A DNA stretch of 64,000 nucleotides from positions 62,001 through 126,000 of the forward strand of contig DAONTI010000004.1 in NCBI GenBank assembly GCA_035411585.1, in the 5' to 3' direction. Positions 36,731 through 45,049 of the stretch are shown piece by piece. Position 1 is the first letter of the stretch, and each line of letters starts with the position of its first letter. The position numbers and the translations under genes were made by a program. This stretch comes from MWDV01 sp002070715. Lineage in GTDB: Bacteria > Verrucomicrobiota > Verrucomicrobiia > Limisphaerales > MWDV01. Below the pieces are notes generated by a model. The model searched no databases and was not told where the DNA came from. It saw nothing but the letters and a program-made list of their open reading frames with translations.

Positions 36731-38623
36731 TTATGGCGTCGTCAGCGCCGGAGCGGATCGTTGCTTGGCGGAGGTCGCGCCCGGGCGGCCTGATTTTTTC
36801 GGTCGGGCCACGGTGATGACGGAATCCCGGCCCGCGCGCCCGGGGTAAGCGCCATCGTCCTTGTTCCCCAGCAGACCGGCGTAGAGCGCCTCAACAAACG
36901 ACGGCGCGGCGGCCACGGTTTTCAGCGTTCGCCGGATTTGGACCGTCAATTCCTCCGTCCAAGCGTCCACGCGGGGGCTGGGGGCCAGGTCGGTTTCACC
37001 GAAGAACCGGAAGGTTTCTCCAATCCCGTGCAACGCGGCGGCGCGGCCCGCGGAAGTGATCGGGCCGCGGGAAAAGGCCTCGTCGGTCGAGGCGGTGGTG
37101 ACCGCGTCCACGCCCAACGAGGCGCCCAATTCGGCATGCAGCGCGGTGGTGGCCGCCGATCTTACCTTCTCCTCGTCGTGCGTCATGAAGCCGATGGGTT
37201 CGCCCGGCCAGATGGGGAAATCCGCGAGGGCCTGCAACGCCCGGATTTTGGCGAAATTGTAATCCACATAATTCTGGTCCATCAAACCCTGTACCATGAT
37301 GTAGGGCCCGTGGCAGAGGAGCGGTTTCAAAATGGGTTTCGCGCCGAGCCGCCGGCCGAGTTGCGCCATGATCAACATGCCGGCAAACGCCTTGTGCGGC
37401 GGCACCCCGGCCAGTTCCTCGTTGGTGGGGATGTCAAACGGCATGTCGTGCCGCACGGCGATCCGCATGGCTTCCACGCCGTCCACAGTGAGCCGCGCGG
37501 GATCGGTGCCGCCGCAAATGGATCCGTAGCCGATGTTGATTTTGGTCAGGTCGGCGCCGAGGAAACCCGCCAGCACGGCGATTTCCGGCGTGTTCAAGCC
37601 GCGATGCGCGCGGACGGACCAGAGCGTGGCGCGGTCCAGCGAGCACTTGATCAGCCAGAGATTGGCATAAGTGACGGGCGTGCCGTCCTCGGCGTTGGTG
37701 AGGAAACCGTCCATCAACCCTTCGGTGCGCGCGCCCCAGGCGGGGTCAAAATGCAACACCCCATCCGCGCCCGCGCTTTCAGCGACTTTGATGTGCATGC
37801 CGTCCATCAGCGGACAGCCGGTGCCGTATTGGACGAACACCAACGGTTGTTTGCGGTCTTGTTGCAGCACGCGGGGATGAAAATGTTTTTTCGCCGTTTC
37901 AATCCGCCGCAGATAAGCGCGCACCTCATCCTGCGTGATCTGCCGCACCGTGGGCGGACAGATGTTCTTTTGGAAAAAGTCGCCCACCGCCGCGTCACAC
38001 TGATCCAGATACTCCCGGGTGAACGGCAGGGCGGTGTATTCCTCGACCGAGCCTTGGACCTCGTGGAGTTGGGCCTCGGTGATGTGGGCGCGCCGGATGC
38101 CGGGCGAAGTCTTGTCCGCCACCCAGTCCAGGATGCCGTCAACAATCTGGTCCAGATAGTTCCGCGTCTCGGCGCAATGCACGGCGTAGGTATGCGCGTA
38201 CGGGAAGGTTGGCTTGTCCTTGACCGGATGCGTGACGGCGCGGGCGAGATCCGGGTTGCGCTCGACCAGCGCGTGGATTTCCTCGATGCGCGTGCGCGGG
38301 CCGAAGCCGCCCTCGAAGCCGAGGCGGCGGGCCAGTTCGTCATTCACCGCCATGCCGCCGATGGCCACGCGGATTTTCCCGAACACCCCCTGCTGGGTGA
38401 GCACGGTCTTCACGCGTTGGAACAATTGTTCGACGCCGTAGCCGACGGTCCGGCCGATGAAAATCATCTCCACGTTTTCCCGAAGCGCCGCCTCGCCGAT
38501 TTCTTCGACGGTGATGTCCGGCGGGAGCAGCACGCAGGCGTATCCCAGCGCTTCCAGCTTGCGCCGGATGAGTTTCAGTCCGGCGTCATGCACCGGGTCC
38601 AAGGGAGCCAGGAGAATTTTCAT
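36731..38623 (-). CDS. Adenosylcobalamin-dependent mutase-like protein: N-terminal B12 domain + TIM-barrel domain
   Basis: This 630-residue protein has a Rossmann-type B12-binding domain in its first ~125 residues: LLAPLDPVHDAGLKLI with His12-x-x-Gly15, then VEMIFIGRTVGYG and IRVAIGGMAVNDEL. This domain parallels glutamate mutase S (GlmS). The rest resembles the barrel subunit of carbon-skeleton or aminomutases (LTKINIGYGSICGGTDPARL; LLCHGPYIMVQGLMDQNYVD; TTASTDEAF). The total length is close to GlmS plus GlmE. The usual D-x-H-x-x-G has one extra residue (D9-P-V-H12-D-A-G15). The substrate cannot be told. It is last in an operon with AceE-like and PLP enzymes. Confidence 0.75.
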   Translation of the reverse strand: MKILLAPLDPVHDAGLKLIRRKLEALGYACVLLPPDITVEEIGEAALRENVEMIFIGRTVGYGVEQLFQRVKTVLTQQGVFGKIRVAIGGMAVNDELARRLGFEGGFGPRTRIEEIHALVERNPDLARAVTHPVKDKPTFPYAHTYAVHCAETRNYLDQIVDGILDWVADKTSPGIRRAHITEAQLHEVQGSVEEYTALPFTREYLDQCDAAVGDFFQKNICPPTVRQITQDEVRAYLRRIETAKKHFHPRVLQQDRKQPLVFVQYGTGCPLMDGMHIKVAESAGADGVLHFDPAWGARTEGLMDGFLTNAEDGTPVTYANLWLIKCSLDRATLWSVRAHRGLNTPEIAVLAGFLGADLTKINIGYGSICGGTDPARLTVDGVEAMRIAVRHDMPFDIPTNEELAGVPPHKAFAGMLIMAQLGRRLGAKPILKPLLCHGPYIMVQGLMDQNYVDYNFAKIRALQALADFPIWPGEPIGFMTHDEEKVRSAATTALHAELGASLGVDAVTTASTDEAFSRGPITSAGRAAALHGIGETFRFFGETDLAPSPRVDAWTEELTVQIRRTLKTVAAAPSFVEALYAGLLGNKDDGAYPGRAGRDSVITVARPKKSGRPGATSAKQRSAPALTTP

Positions 38624-38697
38624 AAGCTAAAATACATCAAACCCGCAACTCGCACACCTCCGGCGGCCCCATGGCGTTCCGCTCCCGGCGCGTCCCG

Positions 38698-38922
38698 TCA
38701 CGGCTGCAGCCAGGTGTAATGGTCGCCGGGTTGGTTCATGTAGGCGCGCACGCGAAAATGCGCGCCCGGCCCGTTGAAATCCAGCGACACAATGACGTGC
38801 CGCGCCAGACCCAGCGATTGCATCAGTTGCGCGATCCGCGTTTTCGCCTCCGCCTCGCTTTCGCAGAGCAGATAGCTCTCGATGTCCAGCGCATCCACAA
38901 TCTGGTTGCGGGCGTCCGTCAT
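38698..38922 (-). CDS. Small conserved-context protein, 74 residues, unknown function
   Basis: The ORF begins 7 bases after the stop codon of the PLP enzyme gene and ends 74 bases before the mutase gene on the same strand, so it is very likely a genuine operon member. The sequence (DALDIESYLLCESEAEAKTR ... FRVRAYMNQPGDHYTWLQP) has no membrane segment, and I cannot assign a family. By position it could be a small subunit or chaperone of the mutase, as small partner subunits occur in ornithine and lysine aminomutases, but nothing in the sequence proves this. Confidence 0.6.
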   Translation of the reverse strand: MTDARNQIVDALDIESYLLCESEAEAKTRIAQLMQSLGLARHVIVSLDFNGPGAHFRVRAYMNQPGDHYTWLQP

Positions 38923-38929
38923 CAGCGTC

Positions 38930-40390
38930 TCACGCCACGCCGGCGTATTTGCAGGTGATATTCATCAACCCCACCATCGCCTTGACAATCAACCGGGTTT
39001 CCTTTTCCAGCAAATTGCCGTCGGCGTCCAGGGTGCCCAAGCCCAGCGAAATGAAGATGTTGCCGTCGTAGGCAATCGTGGGAATGATCCCCATCTGCGC
39101 CATGCCCGCCTGGAAAATGTTGGTGCCGCCATACATGTCCTCGATGGAAAAGATCGGGATGCCGGGCCGGTTGGGTTTCCAGGTGTTCTCGTAATTGATC
39201 TCCACCGCGAGCGAGTTGCGGCTCTTGCTGATGCGGAGGTCCGGATGGAAACGTTTGGGGAGGGCGCGGCATTCGTCCTTCACGATGGCCAGCAACTGAT
39301 CGAGCGGTTTGGTCATCATGGCCGGGCGGTCGCGCAGGATTTTGAGCGCCGCAATCAGTCCCACGAGGGCTTCCTTACCCGGATCATTCGTGACGTAGGC
39401 GGCTTTGCCGTAGGAATAGCCCGTGCCGAACCGGTCCGAATGATAACCCAACGCGCGGCGAATCGGCACCATGACCTCCTCGCGGCCAATGATCAGGCCG
39501 ACCGTCGGCGCGCCGGAGGATTTGTCCATTGAGTAGGCCATCACATCCGCCCCGATCCGGCGTGGATCCGTGCCGATGAAAGGCGTGCCCCAGGCGTTGT
39601 CCACGATGTACGGCACGCCGTAATCCCGCGCGAGCTTGGCGATGCCCGTCTGCAATGTCGGCACGCCTTTGGCGTCCTGGTCGCCATAGCCATAGCCGGC
39701 GCTGTCGTAGCCCAGCGAGGTGAACGCCGTCAGGTTGGCGGCGTGGCGGGCGGCGGTTTTTTCGAGCCGCGCCAGGGATTTCTTGGCGTCCACGTTCGCC
39801 AGCAACACCGCCGGATGCTGTTTGATGCCGTGCAGTTCATAGCGCGCTCCCTCCAAGGGGACAAAGACCGCGTCGGTATGGTCCAGGCGCTTGCCGGAGA
39901 ATCCCAGTTCGCCCGCCGTGACCCCGCGGTCGGCAAAGAGATCCTTGTAGCGCGGCGGGAACGGCCGGCCATAGCCGCCGTGATGATGCAAATGGCGCTC
40001 GAACGGTGCGAGGTAACGGGCGCGGTAATTCTCGCCGCGCCCCGTGGTGGGCGGACTGGCGAGGGTGTCGAAGCTGACCCAGAGCGCGGCTTCGCAGGTG
40101 TTCGTCGGGGCGGCGTCGTATCCGTCGCCGTAAACGTCCTTCACGATCTCGCGGATTTCTTCAATGAGGAATTTGTTCTCCACGACCTTGCGGGACGCGG
40201 CTTCGATGGCTTGGCCGACTTCCGTGGTGAGCAGCGCATGGCAACTCGACACGGCGCCGGTCAGCCCGAGCTGACCTTTCATTTCCGGCGGGATGCCGAT
40301 TTCATCCGCAAACTTTTTCGCGTCGCGGTAAATCGCCGCGAGGTTCTGGTGCAGGCCCTTATAAATTTGGAAACGATATTTTGCCGACAT
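38930..40390 (-). CDS. PLP-dependent enzyme, SepSecS-like fold type I
   Basis: This 486-residue protein has the fold type I PLP signature. Asp264 in YIVDNAWGTPF should contact the pyridine nitrogen, and Lys290 in MAYSMDKSSGAPTVGLIIG is the likely Schiff-base lysine. The lysine region resembles Sep-tRNA:Sec-tRNA synthase (SLDKNFMVPVGGAII) more than ordinary aminotransferases. The early TNTCEAALWVSFDTL segment is typical of a cofactor phosphate-binding loop. It lies between the AceE-like gene (25 bases upstream) and the 74-residue protein. The reaction is not deducible; lyase, mutase-assisting or transaminase roles are all possible. Confidence 0.75.
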   Translation of the reverse strand: MSAKYRFQIYKGLHQNLAAIYRDAKKFADEIGIPPEMKGQLGLTGAVSSCHALLTTEVGQAIEAASRKVVENKFLIEEIREIVKDVYGDGYDAAPTNTCEAALWVSFDTLASPPTTGRGENYRARYLAPFERHLHHHGGYGRPFPPRYKDLFADRGVTAGELGFSGKRLDHTDAVFVPLEGARYELHGIKQHPAVLLANVDAKKSLARLEKTAARHAANLTAFTSLGYDSAGYGYGDQDAKGVPTLQTGIAKLARDYGVPYIVDNAWGTPFIGTDPRRIGADVMAYSMDKSSGAPTVGLIIGREEVMVPIRRALGYHSDRFGTGYSYGKAAYVTNDPGKEALVGLIAALKILRDRPAMMTKPLDQLLAIVKDECRALPKRFHPDLRISKSRNSLAVEINYENTWKPNRPGIPIFSIEDMYGGTNIFQAGMAQMGIIPTIAYDGNIFISLGLGTLDADGNLLEKETRLIVKAMVGLMNITCKYAGVA

Positions 40391-40415
40391 GGGATGAAAG
40401 AATGCCGGAGCGGGA

Positions 40416-42788
40416 TCAGGAATTCAAGACCTGATGGCACGCGGCCTGGATGCTGGCGGCGTCAATTTGGTATTCCCGGTACAGGTCGGCCACCGTGCCG
40501 GACTGGCCAAAGCCGACCACCCCCAGGGGGAAGGTCCGGGTCCGCAGCGCCGCACCGATCCACGCGAGGCTGTGCGGATGCCCGTCCACGACCGTCACGA
40601 CCGGCGCCGACCGTTCCGCCGGGGGCACGAGTTCCTCCAGCAAATGGCCCGGCGGCGGGTCGCCCGCCAAGGAGGCGTGGAGGGCGCTTTGAAATTCCCG
40701 ATAGAGCGGGTCGGCCCCCGTGACGTTGAACACGTTCGCAAACACGCCCCGTTCCTTGAGTTCGCGGCTGGCGGCCACCGCTTCCGGGACCAGCGCGCCG
40801 CAGGCGAACAAATGCACCACATTTTTTCCCGGTTGGTAACCCGGCTCGTCGTGGTAGTCCACGAGGCGGTACGCCCCCCGGATCACGTGTTGCCGTCGCT
40901 GCTCGCGGCCTGCCGCGTCCGCGGGCAGGGCAAGGAGCGATTGGTCCACCGGTTTGCTGGTCAACCGGAGATACGTGGAGCGGGTGCGTGTGCGGATGTT
41001 TTCCAGGCCCGCGAGCAGAATCCATTCGAGTTCCACGCCGAAACACGGTTCGTAGGCGTCCAAGCCGGGCAACTCGATGCCAATCGAGCCGGTGATGATG
41101 GATTGATGCGCGCCTCCCTCCGGAGACAGGGTAATGCCCGAGGGTGTGCCGACGACGATGAACTTCGCGCCGGAGTAAAGCCCGTAGTAAAACGCGTCGA
41201 GACCACGCGGCACAAAGCAGTCGTACAACGTGCCGATTGGAAACAGTAAATTGCCGTTGATTTCCTGGGAGAGACCCAACTGGCCGAGCGCCATGAACAA
41301 ATTGATCTCGGAAATCCCCAGGGCCAGGTGTTGGCCGGTGCCGGTTTCCTTCCAGACGAACACCCCTTGTTCCGCCTCTTCCGGGAGAAACTCTTTTTCC
41401 CCGCGGCGCCACACTTCCATCTTGTTGATCCAGCCGCCGAGATTGGTGGAGCTGGCCACGTCCGGGCTGACCGTGACGATGCGCCGGGCCACGTCCGGCA
41501 GGACGCGCGCGAGGGTGGTCAGAATGCGCCCGAAAATCTGCTGGGACGAAAGCGCGCCGGCATAATCGCCGGCCAACTGGGTCGGCACACGCAAATCAGC
41601 CGCCGCGTTGGCGGTCACCGCGGTGGGTTGCAGCCGGCGCCGCGCCGCCGCGCACAACCGTCCCGCGTCACTGTCGGCGGCCACGCCGCTCCAGGCTTCG
41701 GCTTCGGGAATTCCCAGCGCGATCCGCAGTTCCTCCATCTGCCCCGCGTTGAGGAGCAGGGCGTGGTTTTGCGGATGCCCCACCGAGGGCAGCATCCAGC
41801 CTTTCAAGGTGTAGGCAAAAATCACGGTGGGCGCGCGCCGGGCGTCGGCGCGGGTGAAGGCATCGCGTAATTCTGCAAAGTCGTGTCCGCCCAGATTGCG
41901 GAACAACGCCTGCAACTCGAGGTCGTCCCACTGACCGATCAACGCGGCCACGTCCTTGGGATAACGGCTCAGGCGGGGCAGCCATTCTCGCAGCCGCCGG
42001 GGGGAGAGCCGAAGCAGGCGTTGGTACGCCTCGTTGCTCAAATCATCAATACACTCGCGCAGCAGTTCTCCTTGGGGCAGTTGGAACGCCGCCTGCAATC
42101 GCTTGCCGTATTTGGCTTCAATCACATGCCAGCCGTTGGCCTTGAACATTTCCCGCCAGCAATGCACGCGGATGCCGGGGATCACCCGGTCGAGACTCTG
42201 GCGGTTGAGGTCCACGACCCACAACAGGTTTTTCAAATCCATCAGGGCCGGCTCCGCAATGGCCTCCCAGACCGCGCCTTCGTCCAATTCCGCGTCCCCG
42301 ACCAGACTGACGTAACGCCGTTCGCGGCACCCGGCGGCGCCGAAGTGCATCCGGGCGTATTCCTCGGTGAGCGCCGCGAAATTCGGCGCCGCCGCTCCCA
42401 GTCCCATGGAGCCGGTTGAAAAATGCACGCCGTCCGGGTCCTTCATCCGGCTGGGATACGATTGCAATCCTTGAAACGCGCGTAACGATTTCAAATGCTC
42501 CGGCGCCAGGTTGCCCAGCAGAAACTGAATGGCGTGATAAACCGGGGAGGCGTGCGGCTTGACCGCGATCCGGTCGTCGGCGCGCAGATAGACGAAAAAG
42601 AGATACGTCAGGATCGTGACGATGGAGGCGCTGGACGCCATGTGGCCGCCCACCTTCACGCCGTCCGGGCCGGTGCGCGTCTGGTTGGCGTGCGCGATCA
42701 TCTGCATCGCCAGCCACAACACGCGATTTTGGATTTGATGGAGCGTCGCGTCCTGCGCCGCCGTTTCGGGATTCAACACCGCACTCAT
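40416..42788 (-). CDS. Thiamine diphosphate enzyme, AceE/transketolase-like (2-oxo acid dehydrogenase E1 type)
   Basis: This 790-residue protein has the TPP motif from Gly164-Asp165 (GDAELDEG) to Asn195 in LLWVVDLNRQSLD. The active-site-side signature is VHFSTGSMGLGAAAPNFAAL, like AceE's HLMPDF...VSMGLGP. The region WDDLELQALFRNLGGHDFAE followed by VIFAYTLKGW also follows homodimeric pyruvate dehydrogenase E1. A pyrimidine-binding domain and transketolase C-terminal domain follow (about 420-780). It is ~100 residues shorter than E. coli AceE, and no E2 or E3 genes are present. That suggests a stand-alone decarboxylase/carboligase or transketolase-type role in this operon rather than a PDH complex. 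Confidence 0.8.
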   Translation of the reverse strand: MSAVLNPETAAQDATLHQIQNRVLWLAMQMIAHANQTRTGPDGVKVGGHMASSASIVTILTYLFFVYLRADDRIAVKPHASPVYHAIQFLLGNLAPEHLKSLRAFQGLQSYPSRMKDPDGVHFSTGSMGLGAAAPNFAALTEEYARMHFGAAGCRERRYVSLVGDAELDEGAVWEAIAEPALMDLKNLLWVVDLNRQSLDRVIPGIRVHCWREMFKANGWHVIEAKYGKRLQAAFQLPQGELLRECIDDLSNEAYQRLLRLSPRRLREWLPRLSRYPKDVAALIGQWDDLELQALFRNLGGHDFAELRDAFTRADARRAPTVIFAYTLKGWMLPSVGHPQNHALLLNAGQMEELRIALGIPEAEAWSGVAADSDAGRLCAAARRRLQPTAVTANAAADLRVPTQLAGDYAGALSSQQIFGRILTTLARVLPDVARRIVTVSPDVASSTNLGGWINKMEVWRRGEKEFLPEEAEQGVFVWKETGTGQHLALGISEINLFMALGQLGLSQEINGNLLFPIGTLYDCFVPRGLDAFYYGLYSGAKFIVVGTPSGITLSPEGGAHQSIITGSIGIELPGLDAYEPCFGVELEWILLAGLENIRTRTRSTYLRLTSKPVDQSLLALPADAAGREQRRQHVIRGAYRLVDYHDEPGYQPGKNVVHLFACGALVPEAVAASRELKERGVFANVFNVTGADPLYREFQSALHASLAGDPPPGHLLEELVPPAERSAPVVTVVDGHPHSLAWIGAALRTRTFPLGVVGFGQSGTVADLYREYQIDAASIQAACHQVLNS

Positions 42789-42882
42789 AAACCTTCCACT
42801 CTGAATGTCGCCGCCCCGGTTGCCGGGCCCGAGTGTGTAGCCCCGGCCGCAACCGGCGCCGGAATCATTTCCATCCGTTTAC

Positions 42883-43335
42883 TCAAGACTGGGGCGCCCG
42901 CTTTCCGCGCCGGACGAAGCGAATGTTTTGTCCGACGGAGAACCGCAATTGCCGCCCGGTTTGGCGCCGGTCCACGCCGATAATGATATTGATATGATTC
43001 GGCTCGTGCGTTTCGTCAAAGCCAATCACCGTGCCGACCGCTTTGCCGTTCCAAAGCAGGGTATCGCCGACAATCACACAACCGCCCCGCGTGACCTCGA
43101 AAAAGGCGAGATAGGCAATGCGCTGCGCCGTATCGCCCGGCTTGCGGTCCACCTCGTCGGTGGCAATCAGTTCATGGATTGAGTGTTTGGGTAGTGCCCG
43201 AGAGTAGGTCGGAATCAACTTCAAACCCCGGGACTCATGCGTCGAGTCCAGCAGCGTAACCACCTGGCCCGTGACCGGGCGGTTGGCGGCGTAGGTGGCC
43301 AGGGAGACGAAGTGGGTGGTTTTAGCGGTCCGCAT
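42883..43335 (-). CDS. Small conserved protein at the head of the B12/TPP/PLP operon
   Basis: This 150-residue protein has no signal peptide or membrane segment. The sequence contains a beta-barrel-like core (GGCVIVGDTLLWNGKAVGTV IGFDETHEPNH split across strands) and a basic C-terminus (RKIRFVRRGKRAPQS-like end). It may belong to DUF6917, which I recall only tentatively. It precedes the AceE-like gene by 94 bases on the same strand, so it may be the first gene of the operon and perhaps binds a ligand or nucleic acid. Function unknown. Confidence 0.6.
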   Translation of the reverse strand: MRTAKTTHFVSLATYAANRPVTGQVVTLLDSTHESRGLKLIPTYSRALPKHSIHELIATDEVDRKPGDTAQRIAYLAFFEVTRGGCVIVGDTLLWNGKAVGTVIGFDETHEPNHINIIIGVDRRQTGRQLRFSVGQNIRFVRRGKRAPQS

Positions 43336-43634
43336 GGCTTTTGCTTAACTGAAATCCCCATTGGAAGCAACCGATTTTCCGCCGGCCCCTTCCAAGTTCC
43401 TGCGCCAGCTACTGAGGCGACCAACGCTGCACGCCGCCCAGTTCAAAATCGAATGCGGCAGGCGCACGCTGATCTGGTCCGTCGCGTCTTGGGGCCTCCG
43501 TCGCAATCAGCTCGATGGGTCCCTCAAAGTGGCGGGTTCTCATTCGACCTGCCCGGGCTGGCTTTAATCATCCGCTGAAAATCGGGGGCGGATGGGGTTG
43601 GATTTGCGCCAGGACGTTCCACGTTTCTTCTTGG
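43336..43634. other. Intergenic region, no feature recognised
   Basis: Nothing gene-like was found between the ARPP-1-like gene and the small conserved gene. It presumably carries the promoter of the B12/TPP/PLP operon on the minus strand, but no convincing -35/-10 pair was seen. Confidence 0.4.
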
Positions 43635-44633
43635 TCATCCCATGCGGAAATGGCGTAGCCGACGCAACGCACTGAGATGGGCGGGGCCGGATGATGGAGC
43701 GGTGGGTTCCGTGGTCAGGAAGGTCGCATGAATCAGGTGGTGGTCATGCACGAGCACACTACCCGTGAGCGAAGGCGTTTGGTAACGATGGTCGTGTCCG
43801 TAGCCGACCGACGGGAAAACCTCCTCGTGGGATTGATCCAGTGAATCGAGGAAGGCGCGCGCGAGCGCAGAAACGTCCACGTCCGGGGTGGTTTCCGGCG
43901 GGGATTCGAGCAACGCATCGAGTACATAACTCCGGATGAGTCGCTCGTGGAGGCGTGCATACACTTCTGGCCGCGCCACCACATCGAGCCCGACCACCTT
44001 GTCTTGGATGATCACAAGGAGACCGACTTGATTGGGCTGACAGGGAAAGGCCTGAAGGTATTCGGTCAACCTTCCCCGCTGGGCTTTGAAAGCGTCGTAC
44101 AAGGCGCCGGTGGACGAGGAGAGCTTGGCCTTGGCCAGGAGCTCGAGAATCCCGTCCCACACTTCGCCCTGATCGGAACGAGGCGTGGCATTTTCCGCAA
44201 GCGAAGCGGAGACAGAGCGGCTCTTGAGCGAGCGAATTTTGCGTTCAAGGAAAGCATCGGACATGGCGAAGTGCGCCGAGGTATAAGCCCAGCGTCCCTG
44301 CTCTGTGCAACTGACCGGCACGACTGTGCGGGAACGTTCCTTCAACAAGATGGAGGTGTTGAGGACCCGGTTCTGCTTGGCGCCCAACAGTTCCTCACCG
44401 TCAATAATGAGCACCGGCTGTTCGCCGTCGTTTTCAACCAGCAACTGCGGGACGGAACCGCCCTGGCTAACCTCCCCAACCGTCAGCGTTTTTGCCTCCA
44501 TGGCGTCGGCCAAGGCCACGAAGGCCGGTGCGTCCTTTACGGTCGCCGTCAAGGGGATGAGGAAGATATGGTGGTGCGACTGGGGTGCGCCCAATTGAAG
44601 ATTTGCCAGGTAATTTTTGATGTCAGTATTCAT
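43635..44633 (-). CDS. ARPP-1-like domain protein
   Basis: This 332-residue soluble protein resembles the ARPP-1 family (ARG and Rhodanese-Phosphatase-associated Protein). Typical features are the N-terminal LGAPQSHHHIFLIPL, the central PVLIIDGEELLGAKQNRVLN, and the conserved VPVSCTEQGRW. The family was defined by co-occurrence with ADP-ribosylglycohydrolases and rhodanese/phosphatase-fold proteins in predicted conflict or NAD/ADP-ribose-related systems. A CX5R phosphatase of the expected kind is indeed encoded ~400 bases upstream on the same strand. Biochemistry is unknown, and the family assignment comes from memory of its motifs. Confidence 0.7.
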   Translation of the reverse strand: MNTDIKNYLANLQLGAPQSHHHIFLIPLTATVKDAPAFVALADAMEAKTLTVGEVSQGGSVPQLLVENDGEQPVLIIDGEELLGAKQNRVLNTSILLKERSRTVVPVSCTEQGRWAYTSAHFAMSDAFLERKIRSLKSRSVSASLAENATPRSDQGEVWDGILELLAKAKLSSSTGALYDAFKAQRGRLTEYLQAFPCQPNQVGLLVIIQDKVVGLDVVARPEVYARLHERLIRSYVLDALLESPPETTPDVDVSALARAFLDSLDQSHEEVFPSVGYGHDHRYQTPSLTGSVLVHDHHLIHATFLTTEPTAPSSGPAHLSALRRLRHFRMG

Positions 44634-44799
44634 AGTTCTGTGTCCTAAAAGCTGTTTGAAAATTCAGCCCTTGCCCCCGCGATGGAGCATGGGCGGCCCA
44701 GGGCCCGATCAACGAAAGCTCCGGCAACGTGAGTTTTGCGTTCGTCGTCGCGCGGCCCGCAAGCCCCGCTGCCTTTGATGTTCAGACTGCCCGCACCTG

Positions 44800-44902
44800 G
44801 GGCGACCGGAGGTTGGCGCGGCCACCCGGTTGCCGTGGGCTTCAGGAAATCATCGGCAATCAAATTCCATTCGGCGTTGTTCAGATCCGTTGTATATCGT
44901 AT
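44800..44902 (-). pseudogene. Remnant of an IS5-type transposase (N-terminal fragment)
   Basis: On the minus strand RYTTDLNNAEWNLIADDFL followed by KPTATGWPRQPPV matches the conserved N-terminus of IS5-family transposases (YPSDLTDAEWELIAPLLP-type). The expected initiator ATG is ATA, and the similarity is lost after about 33 residues. No terminal repeats are recognisable. It lies between the phosphatase and the ARPP-1-like gene. Confidence 0.72.
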
Positions 44903-45049
44903 TCCCAGCCTGTAACGGCGCTGCCCCCGAGGCGCCAGAATATCGTGGATCGAAATCACCCACCCTCCTCCCGACAGACGTTGAGGTTTTTCGCGCATGG
45001 CTTACCGACAAACGGCCGCTGGCTGGTTCAAATGCTTTTCCACAAACGG

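Noticed and set aside
36938..38719. 593-codon plus-strand frame opposite the B12 mutase
   Set aside because: Antisense shadow; the minus-strand product carries the cobalamin-binding motif and operon spacing.
43616..43634. GTTCCACGTTTC resembling half of a parS site
   Set aside because: Only one arm matches the 16-bp palindromic consensus; ParB-site spacing and second arm are missing.
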